Positions 63,436 to 64,000 of a DNA stretch of 64,000 nucleotides are shown here, in pieces. Position 1 is the first letter of the stretch, and each line of letters opens with the position of its first letter. Origin of the DNA: Microbacterium oleivorans (lineage in GTDB: Bacteria > Actinomycetota > Actinomycetes > Actinomycetales > Microbacteriaceae); the NCBI RefSeq assembly GCF_001644225.1, contig NZ_LSTV01000001.1, positions 124,001 to 188,000 on the forward strand, read 5' to 3'. Position numbers and translations under genes: made by a program. A model generated the notes under the pieces. That model worked only from the letters and a program-made list of their open reading frames with translations. It made no database searches and had not been told where the DNA came from.

Positions 63436-64000
63436 GTGACACAGATCGATTACAGCGCCTTCGAGACGCCCGGCCGCGGCCGCGGTCTTCTGGATGTCTT
63501 CCGCTACCACTATCTGCTGCGCCTGCTCATCGGCAAGAGCACGTCCCTGCGTTACCGCAACTCCGTTCTCGGGTGGTTCTGGTCTTACGTCCGGCCGACT
63601 GTGCAGTTCCTCGTCTACTACCTCGTCGTGGGGCAGATCCTCGGCCTGCACAACCAGGTCCCCGCCTTCCCGCTCTACCTTTTCAGCGGTCTCGTGCTGG
63701 TCAACCTCTTCAACGACACGATCTCTGCCGCGACGAGCTCCATCGTCAGCAACAAGGCGCTCGTTCGAAAGATCTATCTGCCGAGGGAGCTGTTTCCCCT
63801 CGCCGCCATCATCGGGACCTTCACCCACTTCCTTCCACAGCTGGCCGTCCTGGTCGTCGTGAGCCTCCTCTTCGGGTGGCTGCCGTCGTTCGCATCGATC
63901 GGCCTGGCACTCCTCGGCATCCTTCTCGTCGTCACATTTGTCGTGGGCATCGGGTTGTTCTTCTCCGCCGTGAACGTTCGTTTCCGCGATGCAAGCAACA
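63436..64000 (+). CDS. ABC-2 type polysaccharide export permease, 3' end beyond the window
   Basis: The 188 residues present read as an ABC-2 membrane component of the Wzm/TagG type that exports lipid-linked surface polysaccharide. Landmarks are SLRYRNSVLGWFWSYVRPTV, LYLFSGLVLVNLFND, ALVRKIYLPRELFPLAAI and the start of a fifth helix before NVRFRDASN, where the window ends. GTG 63436 follows TAGGAA with 6-nt spacing. The matching ATPase is expected just outside. It belongs to the surface-glycan region with the LCP and glycosyltransferase genes. Confidence 0.88.
   Translation, partial: MTQIDYSAFETPGRGRGLLDVFRYHYLLRLLIGKSTSLRYRNSVLGWFWSYVRPTVQFLVYYLVVGQILGLHNQVPAFPLYLFSGLVLVNLFNDTISAATSSIVSNKALVRKIYLPRELFPLAAIIGTFTHFLPQLAVLVVVSLLFGWLPSFASIGLALLGILLVVTFVVGIGLFFSAVNVRFRDASN

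Overview
The window is 64 kb of very GC-rich, densely coded actinobacterial chromosome. Codon use, a biotin-dependent acyl-CoA carboxylase with a small epsilon subunit, frequent GTG starts, 1-4 nt gene overlaps and many apparently leaderless genes all fit Microbacteriaceae, most likely Microbacterium or a close relative (inference; no rRNA gene is present). I annotate 59 protein genes, the last one cut by the window edge. I see no rRNA, tRNA, CRISPR array, prophage or classical insertion sequence, and no gene-free stretch longer than about 280 nt.

Layout. 0-5.7 kb: an MHS-type transporter, a small membrane protein and a leftward riboflavin operon (ribD-ribE-ribBA-ribH) behind an FMN riboswitch. 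5.7-10.1 kb: glycerol catabolism (glpD, glpK) with a divergent SorC-type regulator. 10.1-16.4 kb: DNA repair (Fpg/Nei glycosylase, exonuclease III), an acetyltransferase, a DUF559-type endonuclease gene bracketed by palindromes (unit A), trpS and a YihY-type membrane protein. 16.4-19.9 kb: succinate dehydrogenase sdhCDAB. 20.1-29.6 kb: manC, then a nucleoside import and salvage cluster (BMP lipoprotein, ABC ATPase, two permeases, cdd, deoA, add). 29.6-30.7 kb: a second palindrome-bracketed DUF559 endonuclease gene (unit B). 30.7-39.1 kb: a leftward mannitol and general PTS operon (EIIB-like, ptsH, ptsI, mtlA, mtlF, mtlD, hydrolase) with a divergent PRD-type activator. 39.1-43.7 kb: an acetyltransferase, phosphomutase, purine nucleoside phosphorylase and an LpdA-type flavoprotein. 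43.8-46.5 kb: a secreted M23/FG-GAP protein and a lipoprotein. 46.6-56.4 kb: the acyl-CoA carboxylase genes (biotin carboxylase/BCCP, beta, epsilon, biotin ligase) interleaved with maf, an RNA methyltransferase and a two-component system. 56.4-64 kb: a PH-domain protein, purK, purE, and the start of a cell-surface polysaccharide region (LCP ligase, glycosyltransferase, SH3 protein, ABC-2 exporter permease).

How the genes work together. Nucleosides taken up by the BMP/ABC system would be processed by Cdd, DeoA, Add and the purine nucleoside phosphorylase; the phosphomutase lies beside that last gene. Mannitol enters through MtlA/MtlF with phosphate from PtsI/HPr of the same operon and is oxidised by MtlD. 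Biotin ligase sits divergent from the carboxylase beta/epsilon genes whose biotin-bearing partner lies 5 kb away.

The most unusual signal is the pair of DUF559/Vsr-like endonuclease genes. Each is enclosed by two long inverted repeats of its own private family (98/97 bp for unit A, 57/57 bp for unit B), with the upstream repeat ending about 90 nt before the start codon. The two 57-nt hairpins of unit B differ by compensatory changes in the stem. This resembles the REP/RAYT arrangement but with a PD-(D/E)XK-like nuclease in place of a transposase; I know of no description of it. Other points worth attention are a TAGNNT box 6-7 nt upstream of at least twelve start codons (leaderless transcription), an intrinsic terminator inside the mtl operon, and a foreign-looking codon-usage patch inside the SH3-repeat gene.
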